DNA from: Indolivaga macrotermitis
Lineage (GTDB): Bacteria; Bacteroidota; Bacteroidia; Bacteroidales; Dysgonomonadaceae
DNA length: 64,000 bases
Direction of reading: 5' to 3'
Assembly (NCBI RefSeq): GCF_900128985.1
Contig: NZ_FQUC01000007.1
Coordinates: 124,001-188,000, forward strand
Under the pieces are notes generated by a model, which made no database searches, was not told where the DNA came from, and saw nothing but the letters and a program-made list of their open reading frames with translations. The position numbers and the translations under genes are program-made. Each line of letters opens with the position of its first letter. Position 1 is the stretch's first letter. Of the stretch, positions 36,103 to 45,299 are shown in pieces.

Positions 36103-36687
36103 TTATTTCCTCAAAAACAGGGCTAACTGCTGTACAGCTCTCGCCCGATGGCTTATTTCATTTTTATCAGCCAGAGTCAGTTCCGCAAATGTTTTATCAT
36201 ATCCATCAGGCATAAAAATAGGATCGTATCCGAAGCCTGAAGTTCCTCTTGGCGATTCAATTATTGCACCTTCTATCTTACCTTCAAATATGTAGCGTTT
36301 ACCATCCAGAATCAAAGCAATAACCGTTCTGAAACGTGCCTTCCGGTTTTCTTTCCCTTCAAGTTCCTTCAACAGCTTATCTACATTATCAGCGGAGTTC
36401 TTTTGTTCTCCTGCATAACGCGCCGAATACACTCCGGGAGCATTATCCAAAGCTTCGACCTCTAAGCCTGTATCATCTGCAAAACAATTAAGATGGTAAG
36501 TATTCCACAGATAATCGGCCTTTATCATCGCATTATCTTCGAGAGTATCGCCTGTTTCGGGTATGTCGGTATCATCACCTATATCTTTCAGACTCAATAT
36601 CTGGTAATAAGGTTCGAGAATACCTCTTACCTCTTCCAGTTTGTGTTCGTTATTGGTTGAAAATATCAGTTTTTTAGGCCTTTTCAT
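36103..36687 (-). CDS. rdgB: XTP/dITP pyrophosphatase (RdgB/HAM1)
   Basis: It hydrolyses non-canonical purine triphosphates (XTP, dITP, ITP) to monophosphates, keeping them out of DNA and RNA. The 194-residue protein has [14 protein letters not shown] at the start, the metal and substrate segment [25 protein letters not shown], and [12 protein letters not shown] near the end. Its ATG overlaps the porN stop codon by one base (TAATG), indicating translational coupling with the T9SS operon. Confidence 0.95.
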   Translation of the reverse strand: MKRPKKLIFSTNNEHKLEEVRGILEPYYQILSLKDIGDDTDIPETGDTLEDNAMIKADYLWNTYHLNCFADDTGLEVEALDNAPGVYSARYAGEQKNSADNVDKLLKELEGKENRKARFRTVIALILDGKRYIFEGKIEGAIIESPRGTSGFGYDPIFMPDGYDKTFAELTLADKNEISHRARAVQQLALFLRK

Positions 36688-37751
36688 TAATTTCTATTTC
36701 TGTTACGCATACTACGGGTAGGCGATGATTTTTGTTGTTGCGCTTCTTTTTGAACAGCAGCACGATTAGGAGTTTCTACACTTCCTCCGCTATTAGAAGC
36801 GTTTCCTGTTGTCGCTTTTTTCGACTTGCCCTTCTTATTATTAGCTGTCGCCATTGCCCGGGCGGCAATGATAGAATCATTCACGACCCACAAACTGTCA
36901 TTGAATTGTTTCAGTTGCGATTCTATTTTCTTTTCTTCTTTTTTACGTTCTGCAACATCCGGGAACAACTGTGCTAAAGACATATCCCTAACGTTGGTTG
37001 CTTTATATATCTCGCCCTCAAAATTATGCTTGACAAAGAAATCGTTGATAGTCTGTGTAGACGCATTATTCAAACTCGATGTCATAATAGGCATACGGGC
37101 TGCATACGGACGTATATTTTCGTACGGAACCCAGAACATAGGGTAACGGGTACTTCCATCCCCGAAATCATCCTGACGGAACATTACAGGACATATAGCC
37201 AAAGGTTTTACATCTACTACCGAATTGTTCTTATCAAAATACCAGGCTTCTTTTATGTAATATCCCAGAACTTCGTTACTTGGCATATCTACATTTTCCA
37301 CTATAAATTTGCCGTTCTCTTCCCTATACAATATCTCGAAACCGTCTAATATATCTTTTGCAGTCCTTTTATATTCGTCGGTAAAAATCTCCACACCGTC
37401 AATCCTATACTCATATACAGTCAGATTACCAGCAAGCAACTGATTAAATATCAGCGTAAAGAGGTTTGACCTACTACCGATAGGAGTAACCGGATAATAG
37501 AGTGCCGCATTTTTCTCTTTATTCAAATCGAGATAACGGTAAATTTCGCGCATCCACGGAGCATTTCCTATCTCCTGTGTCTGAGATTGATTTTTAATCT
37601 GTGCCCTTACCGAAAGCTGAGGATCGGCCGATTGCTGATTCTGCCGGCGGGCAATACGTTCTCTCAATGTTTCCTGAGCCTGAACCGATACCGCTGTCAG
37701 CAAACCGCAAATTGCTATAGTGATTGTCAGAAATAATCTTTTCATTATCAT
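36687..37751 (-). CDS. porN: Type IX secretion system protein PorN/GldN
   Basis: PorN is a periplasmic protein that with the lipoprotein PorK forms the large ring of the T9SS under the outer membrane. The 354-residue product has a signal peptide ([21 protein letters not shown]), a family core with [43 protein letters not shown] and a basic Ser/Asn/Arg tail. The first two codons give M-I-M; the second ATG is possible. A perfect hairpin lies in the 27-bp gap to porM. Position in porPKLMN makes the call secure. Confidence 0.93.
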   Translation of the reverse strand: MIMKRLFLTITIAICGLLTAVSVQAQETLRERIARRQNQQSADPQLSVRAQIKNQSQTQEIGNAPWMREIYRYLDLNKEKNAALYYPVTPIGSRSNLFTLIFNQLLAGNLTVYEYRIDGVEIFTDEYKRTAKDILDGFEILYREENGKFIVENVDMPSNEVLGYYIKEAWYFDKNNSVVDVKPLAICPVMFRQDDFGDGSTRYPMFWVPYENIRPYAARMPIMTSSLNNASTQTINDFFVKHNFEGEIYKATNVRDMSLAQLFPDVAERKKEEKKIESQLKQFNDSLWVVNDSIIAARAMATANNKKGKSKKATTGNASNSGGSVETPNRAAVQKEAQQQKSSPTRSMRNRNRN

Positions 37752-37757
37752 ATATTG

Positions 37758-37776
37758 TATATTGAGGTCTTACAGA
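37758..37776 (-). promoter_or_regulatory. Hairpin in the porM-porN spacer
   Basis: AGGTCT-TAC-AGACCT forms a perfect 6-bp palindromic stem within the 27-bp spacer. It has no T-run, so it may tune mRNA stability or the PorM:PorN ratio rather than terminate. Confidence 0.45.
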
Positions 37777-37778
37777 CC

Positions 37779-39317
37779 TTAATTTATTCTTACTTCTATA
37801 GAGTTCAGATCACGCTCGCTACCACCTCTGCTCACTTTTATATCTGTGATAAAGAACGATTTTCCACGAGCCAACTGGCGTATCTGTGCTTTTTGCCTAT
37901 CGGTAAACCTGCTCCCATCCGAGACTTCACGAATGGCATTGTTCATCGCATCAAGAAATACAGTACTGAACCTTATTACCGTGAACTGCCTGTCGAGTAA
38001 CCCGTCGTCAATCGAAGCTTTTATACCATCAGCATTCACTATAACTGTTTTTGCAATACGTCCACCTTTGAAGCGTCTGGTTACCCCTCCTGCATCTTTA
38101 TATTCGATATAAGGAGCCGGGTCGGGTAACTCGCGTACCCTGAACTCCTGATCGCTGACAAACGTAGCTCCGTTATATACTGAAATCTTTACCGAAGTCG
38201 ATCCTTTAGGCGGTGTAGCTACCCATTTTCCTTCCGATTTGGTTATACTACCTGCCGAGATAGTCGATCGTAACTGATCGTTAGACATACCGGGAACCGA
38301 TATTGTCAGCTTATTTTCTTCTCCGGCATACAACATATTCGCTTCGTCCATCTGGATAGTAGTGGTACGTGGAACCACATGATATTTGCTTTCAAATGAA
38401 CGTTCTATCGGAGTACCATCGGGCGAAGTCAGTTTTACCGTTCCCGAAAAAACTTTATTTACGCCTACAGCTCCGGCTGCTATTTTAAAATATCCTGTTT
38501 CGGGATCGATAGAAGGAATGCTGTAAGTAAAATTCTTGGTTGTATCCATTGCCGATATTACCACACGGCCTTCGTACGAACCTCCGGCAACCACAAACTC
38601 CGAATTGGGAACAACTTGTGCTTCCAACAGGTTCACCCTGAAGTCTTTCGCCCCGATATTGTCATATAGATCGGTAAGAACCTCACCTTGAGCCGAACGT
38701 ATATCGCTTTGTATTTTGGTCAGTAGAGTAACTGCTGCCGCTGCCGGCATTTTCTCAAAGAGGGTCTCTTCCCAATTCTTATTATCCAGTTTTCCTTTCT
38801 TCGGCACATTTGTGTTCAGCCTATCATTAATGATCTTCTTTTTCGAAGGATTGGCAACCAGTTTCATAGCATCGTCCCGGTAATTATTAATTGCTGTCCT
38901 CAACTTCGATCCTTCTGTTTCTTTCGATTTCAGCATAACAATAGATGCTGCATCCAGATCCTCCTTGTGGTCAAGCTGTTCGAGTTTACCGTCCTTGCCA
39001 TCGGCTTCCTGTACAATCCGTAGTTTCAGACCTTGAATATAGCTGACCAACCGGTCGGATTCTTTGACAAAACTATCAGCTTGCCTGTATAATTCACCCG
39101 CCTTTACCGGATTTTGAGCATTTACATTCTCAATCCTGCCAATAACGATATTATTTTGTTCTTCAGTACTCTTTATTGTCTGTATTAACCCCTCTTCGAC
39201 CAAGTCAAAACCATCCAGCACCTCAGACGATACGTTGAGGGCCATCATGGCGATAAACACCAGATACATGAGGTTTATCATTTTTTGTCTTGGTGACCTT
39301 GGATTATTTGATGCCAT
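37779..39317 (-). CDS. porM: Type IX secretion system motor protein PorM/GldM
   Basis: PorM is anchored in the inner membrane by one helix and spans the periplasm as a dimer; with PorL it forms the proton-driven motor of the T9SS. The 512-residue protein starts with SPRQKMINLMYLVFIAMMALNVSSEVLDGF (the helix is about 14-33), followed by helical and then beta-rich periplasmic domains (D1-D4). The length is normal for the family. It lies 46 bp downstream of porL. Confidence 0.95.
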   Translation of the reverse strand: MASNNPRSPRQKMINLMYLVFIAMMALNVSSEVLDGFDLVEEGLIQTIKSTEEQNNIVIGRIENVNAQNPVKAGELYRQADSFVKESDRLVSYIQGLKLRIVQEADGKDGKLEQLDHKEDLDAASIVMLKSKETEGSKLRTAINNYRDDAMKLVANPSKKKIINDRLNTNVPKKGKLDNKNWEETLFEKMPAAAAVTLLTKIQSDIRSAQGEVLTDLYDNIGAKDFRVNLLEAQVVPNSEFVVAGGSYEGRVVISAMDTTKNFTYSIPSIDPETGYFKIAAGAVGVNKVFSGTVKLTSPDGTPIERSFESKYHVVPRTTTIQMDEANMLYAGEENKLTISVPGMSNDQLRSTISAGSITKSEGKWVATPPKGSTSVKISVYNGATFVSDQEFRVRELPDPAPYIEYKDAGGVTRRFKGGRIAKTVIVNADGIKASIDDGLLDRQFTVIRFSTVFLDAMNNAIREVSDGSRFTDRQKAQIRQLARGKSFFITDIKVSRGGSERDLNSIEVRIN

Positions 39318-39363
39318 ATATTGTTTTTATAGAACGAATATTTAGTAAATTTTATAATAAATA

Positions 39364-40467
39364 TCAGGGTTGCGGCGGAGTATTTCCTGCCGGAGGTGTA
39401 AAGCCTCCTCCCATATTCATATTACTGGTCATTGCCTGCAACAGACGCGCATATACCCGGTTGAGTTCCGCCAATTGCTGAGCCATCTTTTCCGTTTCAT
39501 TTTTGAAAATAGAACTGTCGGCCAACGATCCGTCATACAATTTCTTGATACGGTCCAATCCGGCATTAATGTGTTCTATTGTATTTATCTGTCCGCTAAC
39601 GCCTTTGAGCTGTATTTCATAAATCGTATTCAGACCTGTTATATTACGATTCAGAGCTTCTATCTGATTAACATAGCCTTGCGTATTGGAACTAATACCT
39701 GCTGAATTATCTATAATTGTCTGGAACGATTTCAGAAGAGAATCGGATATCGAACCTAACGACTCTGTGACTTTTGCAAACTTCTCCATATTCTCGGACA
39801 TCTGGGAGAGTTGTGTTACGTACTCTTCAGATGCTCCAACTACATTTGCGGAATTCATTGTTCCACCGTATCCCCCGCCACTTACAGATGATCCTCCGAC
39901 TGATCCTCCACCGGTTGAACCACCACTAACAGTTCCGCCACCACCGCTTACAGAACCACCGCCGCCAATAATTCCGCCACCAACTATTATCGGGCCTGTT
40001 GCACCCTGTTGCGCTGAACCGGCACCAGAGGCATTTGTATTAACAGCCGGACCAGTTCCAACATTTGTATTGACCGAACCACCGCCTGCGGTAGATTGTA
40101 CTCCGGCACTGTTACCGCCACCTACTACCTGAACCACAGGACCTGATGATGCAGAAGCAGCTCTGACTGTATCTCTTTCTGCTTTAGGTACAAAATCGGC
40201 GCTCTCTGCTAAAACAGGATACACTTCTTCCCACTTATAGTCTTTACCGGGACTTTCGAACGCCGATAGTAAGAATACAATAGCTTCTGTAATCATACCT
40301 ATCATCAACATCTGATTACCATAAGATAAGTGTAATATCTTAAAAAGTGCTCCCAAAATAACGATCGCAGCACCTACGCTATATACTATGTTAAAAAAAC
40401 GCTTTCCTGTATTACTGGCTAAGTATTTTTCAACAAAGTTTTTATATTTTCTATATTTCTTTCCCAT
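39364..40467 (-). CDS. porL: Type IX secretion system motor protein PorL/GldL with a Gly-rich insertion
   Basis: PorL is the inner-membrane partner of PorM and supplies the motor's cytoplasmic part. The protein has two membrane helices (about 25-50 and 54-74, containing IVILGALFKILHLSYGNQ with the Glu at 71 in the second helix region). After them comes a low-complexity Gly/Ser/Thr/Asn stretch at about 110-203, then the conserved coiled-coil region (SENMEKFAKVTESLGSIS onwards). At 367 residues it is longer than many GldL/PorL proteins mainly because of this stretch. Confidence 0.92.
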   Translation of the reverse strand: MGKKYRKYKNFVEKYLASNTGKRFFNIVYSVGAAIVILGALFKILHLSYGNQMLMIGMITEAIVFLLSAFESPGKDYKWEEVYPVLAESADFVPKAERDTVRAASASSGPVVQVVGGGNSAGVQSTAGGGSVNTNVGTGPAVNTNASGAGSAQQGATGPIIVGGGIIGGGGSVSGGGGTVSGGSTGGGSVGGSSVSGGGYGGTMNSANVVGASEEYVTQLSQMSENMEKFAKVTESLGSISDSLLKSFQTIIDNSAGISSNTQGYVNQIEALNRNITGLNTIYEIQLKGVSGQINTIEHINAGLDRIKKLYDGSLADSSIFKNETEKMAQQLAELNRVYARLLQAMTSNMNMGGGFTPPAGNTPPQP

Positions 40468-40520
40468 GTTGTATATCGAATAACTGTCTGGTCTGTAATT
40501 TATATAAAAGGTCTACAACC

Positions 40521-41948
40521 TTATTTTTTTGATTTAGAGAATCCGATCTGCGTCCGTACACATCTGAAACCGATATACGAACGTGGTTGATTCTGGTATT
40601 CGGCATCACGCATATCGCCACGGATAAAACGTCCGACATCTTTCCACGAACCACCCTTCACTACTTTTTTCTTTATAGCATAAGGATCTTCGATAGCTGC
40701 ATTATATCTGTTTTCAGGATTCAGGTCACTCATTTCTTTGCTTCCTGCTTCTGTATACTGGGTGGATGTCCATTCAGCAACATTACCTGCCATATCATAC
40801 AACCCGAAAATATTAGGAGAATAAGTCCCTACTCGGGATGTGATCAGGTTACCGTCTTTAGTATAGTTACCTTCACCCGGTTTGAAGTTGGCAAGGAAAC
40901 ATCCTTTTTCGGACTGGGTACCTTCGGAATCCCACGGGTATTTATTTTCTGATTTACCACTACGTGCTGCAAATTCCCATTCGGCCTCGGTCGGTAAACG
41001 GTAAGGCTCGATTTCTCTTGCTCCTTTACCCATTCCCATCTTGTAAAACATGGTACGCCACTCACAGAATGCGGAAGCCTGCTCCCATGTTACTCCTACT
41101 ACTGGATAATCGTTATAACCGGCATGAGAAAAATACATTCTCATATACGGCTCATTATAAGCATTATTAAAATCGTTTACCCATACTGTTGTATCGGGGT
41201 ATATATTTACAATCTTAGTATTTACAAAATCGAATAACGAACTAAGCGGCCTGTTGATAGTCATATTTACAGGCTTGCCGTTCTCGTCAAGATAAGCTGT
41301 ATCCTTCGAGATCATTACCATCTGGTTAGGATCCACTATTACATCTGTGTCCAGAACCCGCTGGGCAGGATTCAGCCTGTTATGGCGCTTAGCAGCCTCG
41401 GTATGGTCAAACCATTCGTATCTGAAATTCATCTGATCGGGATCAATTCCCCTCTGGCCTGTGATAGGATTGACATGTGTTACACTCAGTAATGCCATTT
41501 CGGCAAATTCGTCAGGACGTTTCCATGGAATCGCCTTCTTCCAGTTCAGGTAAGGCTTTACCGGATCGCCATAACGGTCTTCGGTAATTTTATAAGTTTC
41601 ATCGTTACCGAATGATGGATCGGCAAGGCGTTCGCGGATAATAGAATCACGTACCCAATACACAAACTGTTTATATTCGGAATTGGTTATTTCGGTATCA
41701 TCCATCCAGAATGCATCTACCGATATACCTTTGGCATTAGCTGTCTGCCCCCACAACGAATCGCTATCGGAAGGCCCCATAGCAATGTGTCCGCGAGAGA
41801 CAAGCACCATTCCGTAAGGTGCCGGTTCTGCCCATGACGACCCGCCTGCACCAACAAGCTCACCTCCTACGCCTCCCGCTCCTCCGGGTTTTCCGCACGA
41901 CGAGAGTAGAAGCAGGGCTGAAATGGCAGCAAAAAAAGATTTCTTCAT
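40521..41948 (-). CDS. porK: Type IX secretion system lipoprotein PorK/GldK
   Basis: PorK is an outer-membrane lipoprotein that forms the T9SS ring with PorN. From the ATG ending at 41948 (MKKSFFAAISALLLLSSC) it has 475 residues with the lipobox Cys18; the frame is open 11 residues further, which would spoil the signal. The body is a formylglycine-generating-enzyme-like fold with LPTEAEWEFAARSG, LYDMAGNVAEWTS and VVKGGSW. A Gly/Ala-rich linker follows the lipid Cys. It lies 53 bp upstream of porL. Confidence 0.94.
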   Translation of the reverse strand: MKKSFFAAISALLLLSSCGKPGGAGGVGGELVGAGGSSWAEPAPYGMVLVSRGHIAMGPSDSDSLWGQTANAKGISVDAFWMDDTEITNSEYKQFVYWVRDSIIRERLADPSFGNDETYKITEDRYGDPVKPYLNWKKAIPWKRPDEFAEMALLSVTHVNPITGQRGIDPDQMNFRYEWFDHTEAAKRHNRLNPAQRVLDTDVIVDPNQMVMISKDTAYLDENGKPVNMTINRPLSSLFDFVNTKIVNIYPDTTVWVNDFNNAYNEPYMRMYFSHAGYNDYPVVGVTWEQASAFCEWRTMFYKMGMGKGAREIEPYRLPTEAEWEFAARSGKSENKYPWDSEGTQSEKGCFLANFKPGEGNYTKDGNLITSRVGTYSPNIFGLYDMAGNVAEWTSTQYTEAGSKEMSDLNPENRYNAAIEDPYAIKKKVVKGGSWKDVGRFIRGDMRDAEYQNQPRSYIGFRCVRTQIGFSKSKK

Positions 41949-42043
41949 ATAGTTTATTGAGAATCCTGATCCCTTTATCATAACGTATCGTATGTAATCA
42001 TTCTTTAAGACCCTTCTCCGGTCTTTTTATTATATCTTCAGCG

Positions 42044-42988
42044 TTAAAGTATGCGTACACTTTTGTGGCTGTTTTGTCCTTTTTTATTAAGCCTGATAGG
42101 CATGGTATAACGTATTACAAACTCGTGGCTACCGCTACTGGCTTTGGATATCTCGGAGGTCGAGAGGTCATATGCATAGCCGACATCGAATCCGTATATA
42201 TTCATACCGAGCAAAAGTACAAAACCGTCGTCTTTTCTCCAAGTCACACCCCCATTAAACACTTTATTGTATACAATCCGGGCTGTAACATCATATTGTG
42301 TCACCTTTGTATCGGATTTTATTAGTACCGAAGGCTGAAATTCGTATTTCGACCGGCGAAATTTCAGATTGTAACCTGCGGTAAAATAATAAATCCTGTT
42401 TATATCGGCTACAGCATTGTCATACAAGTCGAATGTAGGCTGCAACAAATGGGTCGACGATATACCTACATAATACTTGGGTGTAACCCACGATATACCG
42501 ACTCCCCCATCGAGAGTCCTTCCTTCGGCTTCGGCCGTAGGCAAATCCTGATCATAGTCTGTCATACCCTCCGGAATACGTATCTTTGAGGCATCGAACC
42601 CAATATTGAGCATACCGACCTGTACTCCGATATTCAGTGTATTTTTTTTCCAGCTTTTTTTGAATACATATTGCCCTCCGACAAACATGTTTTTGAATAA
42701 CCCTATAGATTCGGTCGTAACTAATACACCTACTCCATGCTTTCGTCCCAGAAACTGGATCGGCATGTCGGCATTGATAACGAACGTACGGGGAGCGTGG
42801 GTAATTCCTAACCATTGCATACGATGTAAAACCGATGCCTGTATGGAATCTTTTTCTCCGGCGAAAGACGGATTAAAGAAAGTTTTTGTCCTCCAATACT
42901 GACTGATTTGTGCATCCCATTGAGCCTGAACGGTCAAAGAAAAGCCTAAACCGAGTAATATGATGAGTACTAAACTACCGAATCTCAT
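42044..42988 (-). CDS. porP: Outer-membrane protein PorP/SprF family
   Basis: PorP/SprF proteins are outer-membrane beta-barrels of about 310 residues that act with the T9SS and help attach or bring specific cargo to the surface. This 314-residue protein has a signal peptide (LVLIILLGLGFSLTVQAQ), the family start WDAQISQYWRTKTFFNPSFAG, and alternating strands to the end. It is the first gene of the por run (95 bp before porK). A minus-strand TATTTTTG (43048-43055) lies about 60 bp upstream and could be its -7 element, with a weak TTG at a 22-nt spacing. Confidence 0.93.
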   Translation of the reverse strand: MRFGSLVLIILLGLGFSLTVQAQWDAQISQYWRTKTFFNPSFAGEKDSIQASVLHRMQWLGITHAPRTFVINADMPIQFLGRKHGVGVLVTTESIGLFKNMFVGGQYVFKKSWKKNTLNIGVQVGMLNIGFDASKIRIPEGMTDYDQDLPTAEAEGRTLDGGVGISWVTPKYYVGISSTHLLQPTFDLYDNAVADINRIYYFTAGYNLKFRRSKYEFQPSVLIKSDTKVTQYDVTARIVYNKVFNGGVTWRKDDGFVLLLGMNIYGFDVGYAYDLSTSEISKASSGSHEFVIRYTMPIRLNKKGQNSHKSVRIL

Positions 42989-43166
42989 TAATACGTTACG
43001 TTAAGGTTTCCAACCTTTAATTATTCTGAAAAGTATATTCTGGAGCCAAAAATACACTTTTTATATCTAACTAACACAATGTATTATAAAATATTAAGGT
43101 CTCTAAAAGTCTGTTTTCTCAATAAATACAATACATTGCGGTTAATTTAACATTCTTAAAAGACAA

Positions 43167-45011
43167 TTATTCAGGATCTTTCCAGTCTCCATTGTCTTTA
43201 ATCAACTGCACAAGCCTTTCGACTGCCTGATCGGAAGGGATGTTTTTTTCGATACACGTTTGTTTCTTATAAAGGGAGATTTTTCCTTTTTCCGCACCTA
43301 CATAACCATAGTCGGCATCGGCCATCTCTCCGGGGCCATTAACGATACAGCCCATCACCCCTATCTTAAGGTGTTTCAGGTGTGAAGTCGATTCTTTTAC
43401 ACGTGCAACAGTCGATTGCAGGTCGAATAAGGTACGGCCACAACTGGGACACGAAATATATTCGGTCTTACTGGTACGGACACGCGATGCTTGCAGAATT
43501 CCGTATGCGTAAGCATCTACGCTCTTCAATGCGATACTTCCTGTATTTTGCAGCATCAGCCCGTTTCCAAAACCATCAAGCAGTACTGCTCCTAAGTCGG
43601 CGGCAGCTTTTATCTGCAAGTCTTCCGGTTCGTTTTCGGTATATTTCCGTTGCAATACAACCGGAATATCACAATGATTATTCATCAGTTTATGGATAAA
43701 TGCACGTTGCTCTCCTACCCCGTTTTTATGATCGGTAGATAAAATAACGACCAGTTTTTTATCCGATTTCAATACAGAAACTACATTATCGGTCAAGTCC
43801 GGATAGCTTAATTCCACAAACTTAATATCGGCAGGTGAGTTGGCTGCCTTATCCAGATTCGTTTTATTAAATACCGGATATGTATTTTTTTCGCCGTTCC
43901 ATGCATCAGCATCTATGATCAATGGGATTGCACGCGGTGTACGCTCAGTCAGGTTTTTGCCGATATAGATATAATCGGGCATGAAATGCACATTCAGATC
44001 AAAGTCTCCGTTAGACCTGTCCGATACAACAACAGGTAAGTTATCGCCTCCAATATTTCCTACAGCGTAAGTCTCGCGACGTAGTGCCGAGAAAGGAGAA
44101 AATCCGGCAAAAGCCGCTGCTTTTATTTCGGGATGGTTAGCTCTTTCCTGAATATAATTAACAAGCTTCTTAGCTACGGGTACTTCATATTCGGGATCTT
44201 CGCTAAGAGACACACGGATAGTATCACCAATTCCGTCAGAAAGCAAAGCTCCTATACCTACTGCCGATTTAATCCGTCCGTCTTCGCCATCGCCGGCCTC
44301 AGTAACACCTAAGTGTAAGGGGAAAGCCAACCCTTCTTCATTCATCTTCTCTACAAGAAGACGTACTGCGCGGGTCATCACTACAGTATTTGAAGCCTTC
44401 ATCGAAATAGCAATATCTGTAAAATCCTGCTCGATACATATACGGAGAAACTCCATGCACGACTCTACCATTCCGTCCGGAGTATCTCCATAACGGGTAA
44501 GAATACGGTCGGATAAAGATCCGTGATTCACCCCGATACGTACTGCCGTTTTATGCTCTTTACAAATATTGAGGAACGAGGTCAGTTTTGTCCGTATTTT
44601 ATTAATCTCTGCTGCGTATTCCTCTTCGGTTAACTCTTTCCCGTCAAAAGTTTTTGCGCCATCCACAAAATTACCGGGATTGATGCGCACTTTTTCTACA
44701 TATTTTGCGGCAGCCTCTGCAGCACGTGGGTTGAAATGTATATCAGCGATAAGAGGGGTCGAAAAACCTCTCTTTCTGATCTCTTCCTTTATATTCTTCA
44801 GATTATCTGCTTCTCGCACTCCCTGTGCCGTAAGCCTTACATAATCGCCACCGGCTTCGATGATACGTATCGACTGTTCTACACTGTTCTCCGTATCATT
44901 TGTATTAGTGCTGGTCATCGATTGTATTCTGATGGGGTTATCTCCCCCAAGAGGTGTATTTCCGATCCGAGTAACAGACGATTGACGTCTTTTGTAATTG
45001 AACATATCCAT
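43167..45011 (-). CDS. ispG: 4-Hydroxy-3-methylbut-2-enyl diphosphate synthase IspG
   Basis: IspG (GcpE) is a [4Fe-4S] enzyme that makes HMBPP in the MEP isoprenoid pathway. The 614-residue protein is the long form with an extra domain between the TIM barrel and the iron-sulfur domain, as in Bacteroidota and plants. The C-terminal part has CPSCGRTLFDLQ and GVMGCIVNGPGEMADADYGYVG with the cluster cysteines and the catalytic Glu. The start MDMFNYKRRQS allows either the first or third codon. It is a single gene, divergent from the mscS-type gene across 288 bp. Confidence 0.96.
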   Translation of the reverse strand: MDMFNYKRRQSSVTRIGNTPLGGDNPIRIQSMTSTNTNDTENSVEQSIRIIEAGGDYVRLTAQGVREADNLKNIKEEIRKRGFSTPLIADIHFNPRAAEAAAKYVEKVRINPGNFVDGAKTFDGKELTEEEYAAEINKIRTKLTSFLNICKEHKTAVRIGVNHGSLSDRILTRYGDTPDGMVESCMEFLRICIEQDFTDIAISMKASNTVVMTRAVRLLVEKMNEEGLAFPLHLGVTEAGDGEDGRIKSAVGIGALLSDGIGDTIRVSLSEDPEYEVPVAKKLVNYIQERANHPEIKAAAFAGFSPFSALRRETYAVGNIGGDNLPVVVSDRSNGDFDLNVHFMPDYIYIGKNLTERTPRAIPLIIDADAWNGEKNTYPVFNKTNLDKAANSPADIKFVELSYPDLTDNVVSVLKSDKKLVVILSTDHKNGVGEQRAFIHKLMNNHCDIPVVLQRKYTENEPEDLQIKAAADLGAVLLDGFGNGLMLQNTGSIALKSVDAYAYGILQASRVRTSKTEYISCPSCGRTLFDLQSTVARVKESTSHLKHLKIGVMGCIVNGPGEMADADYGYVGAEKGKISLYKKQTCIEKNIPSDQAVERLVQLIKDNGDWKDPE

Positions 45012-45243
45012 AACTAGTTTTTTAGCTCTTTCCCATTATAAGATAACAAAGGTAGATATTTTTTGTTTTTAGACTTAAGGTCTCATACCTATTTATTGTT
45101 TTGACAGAATGTTTGCTACTTTGTCTTACAACTATTACCTATAGATAAATATAATGGGTTATTGTTATACTACTATAATAACGCCATAAACAGATTAAAT
45201 GTATCGATTTTTTGTTAATAATAATATTTGTAGTCCTGCCCCA

Positions 45244-45275
45244 TTGTTTTTACCAATATTTAATAATTATATTTG
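45244..45275 (+). promoter_or_regulatory. Promoter of the MscS-family gene
   Basis: TTG (45244-45246), 21 nt and TATATTTG (45268-45275) fit the consensus; the ATG follows 25 nt later. Confidence 0.75.
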
Positions 45276-45299
45276 CTCAGTTTAAATCATAGATAGTTT

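Noticed and set aside
39686-40132. 148-residue Pro-rich frame on the plus strand
   Set aside because: It is the antisense of the Gly-rich stretch of porL; the proline runs are a by-product of the GGN codons.
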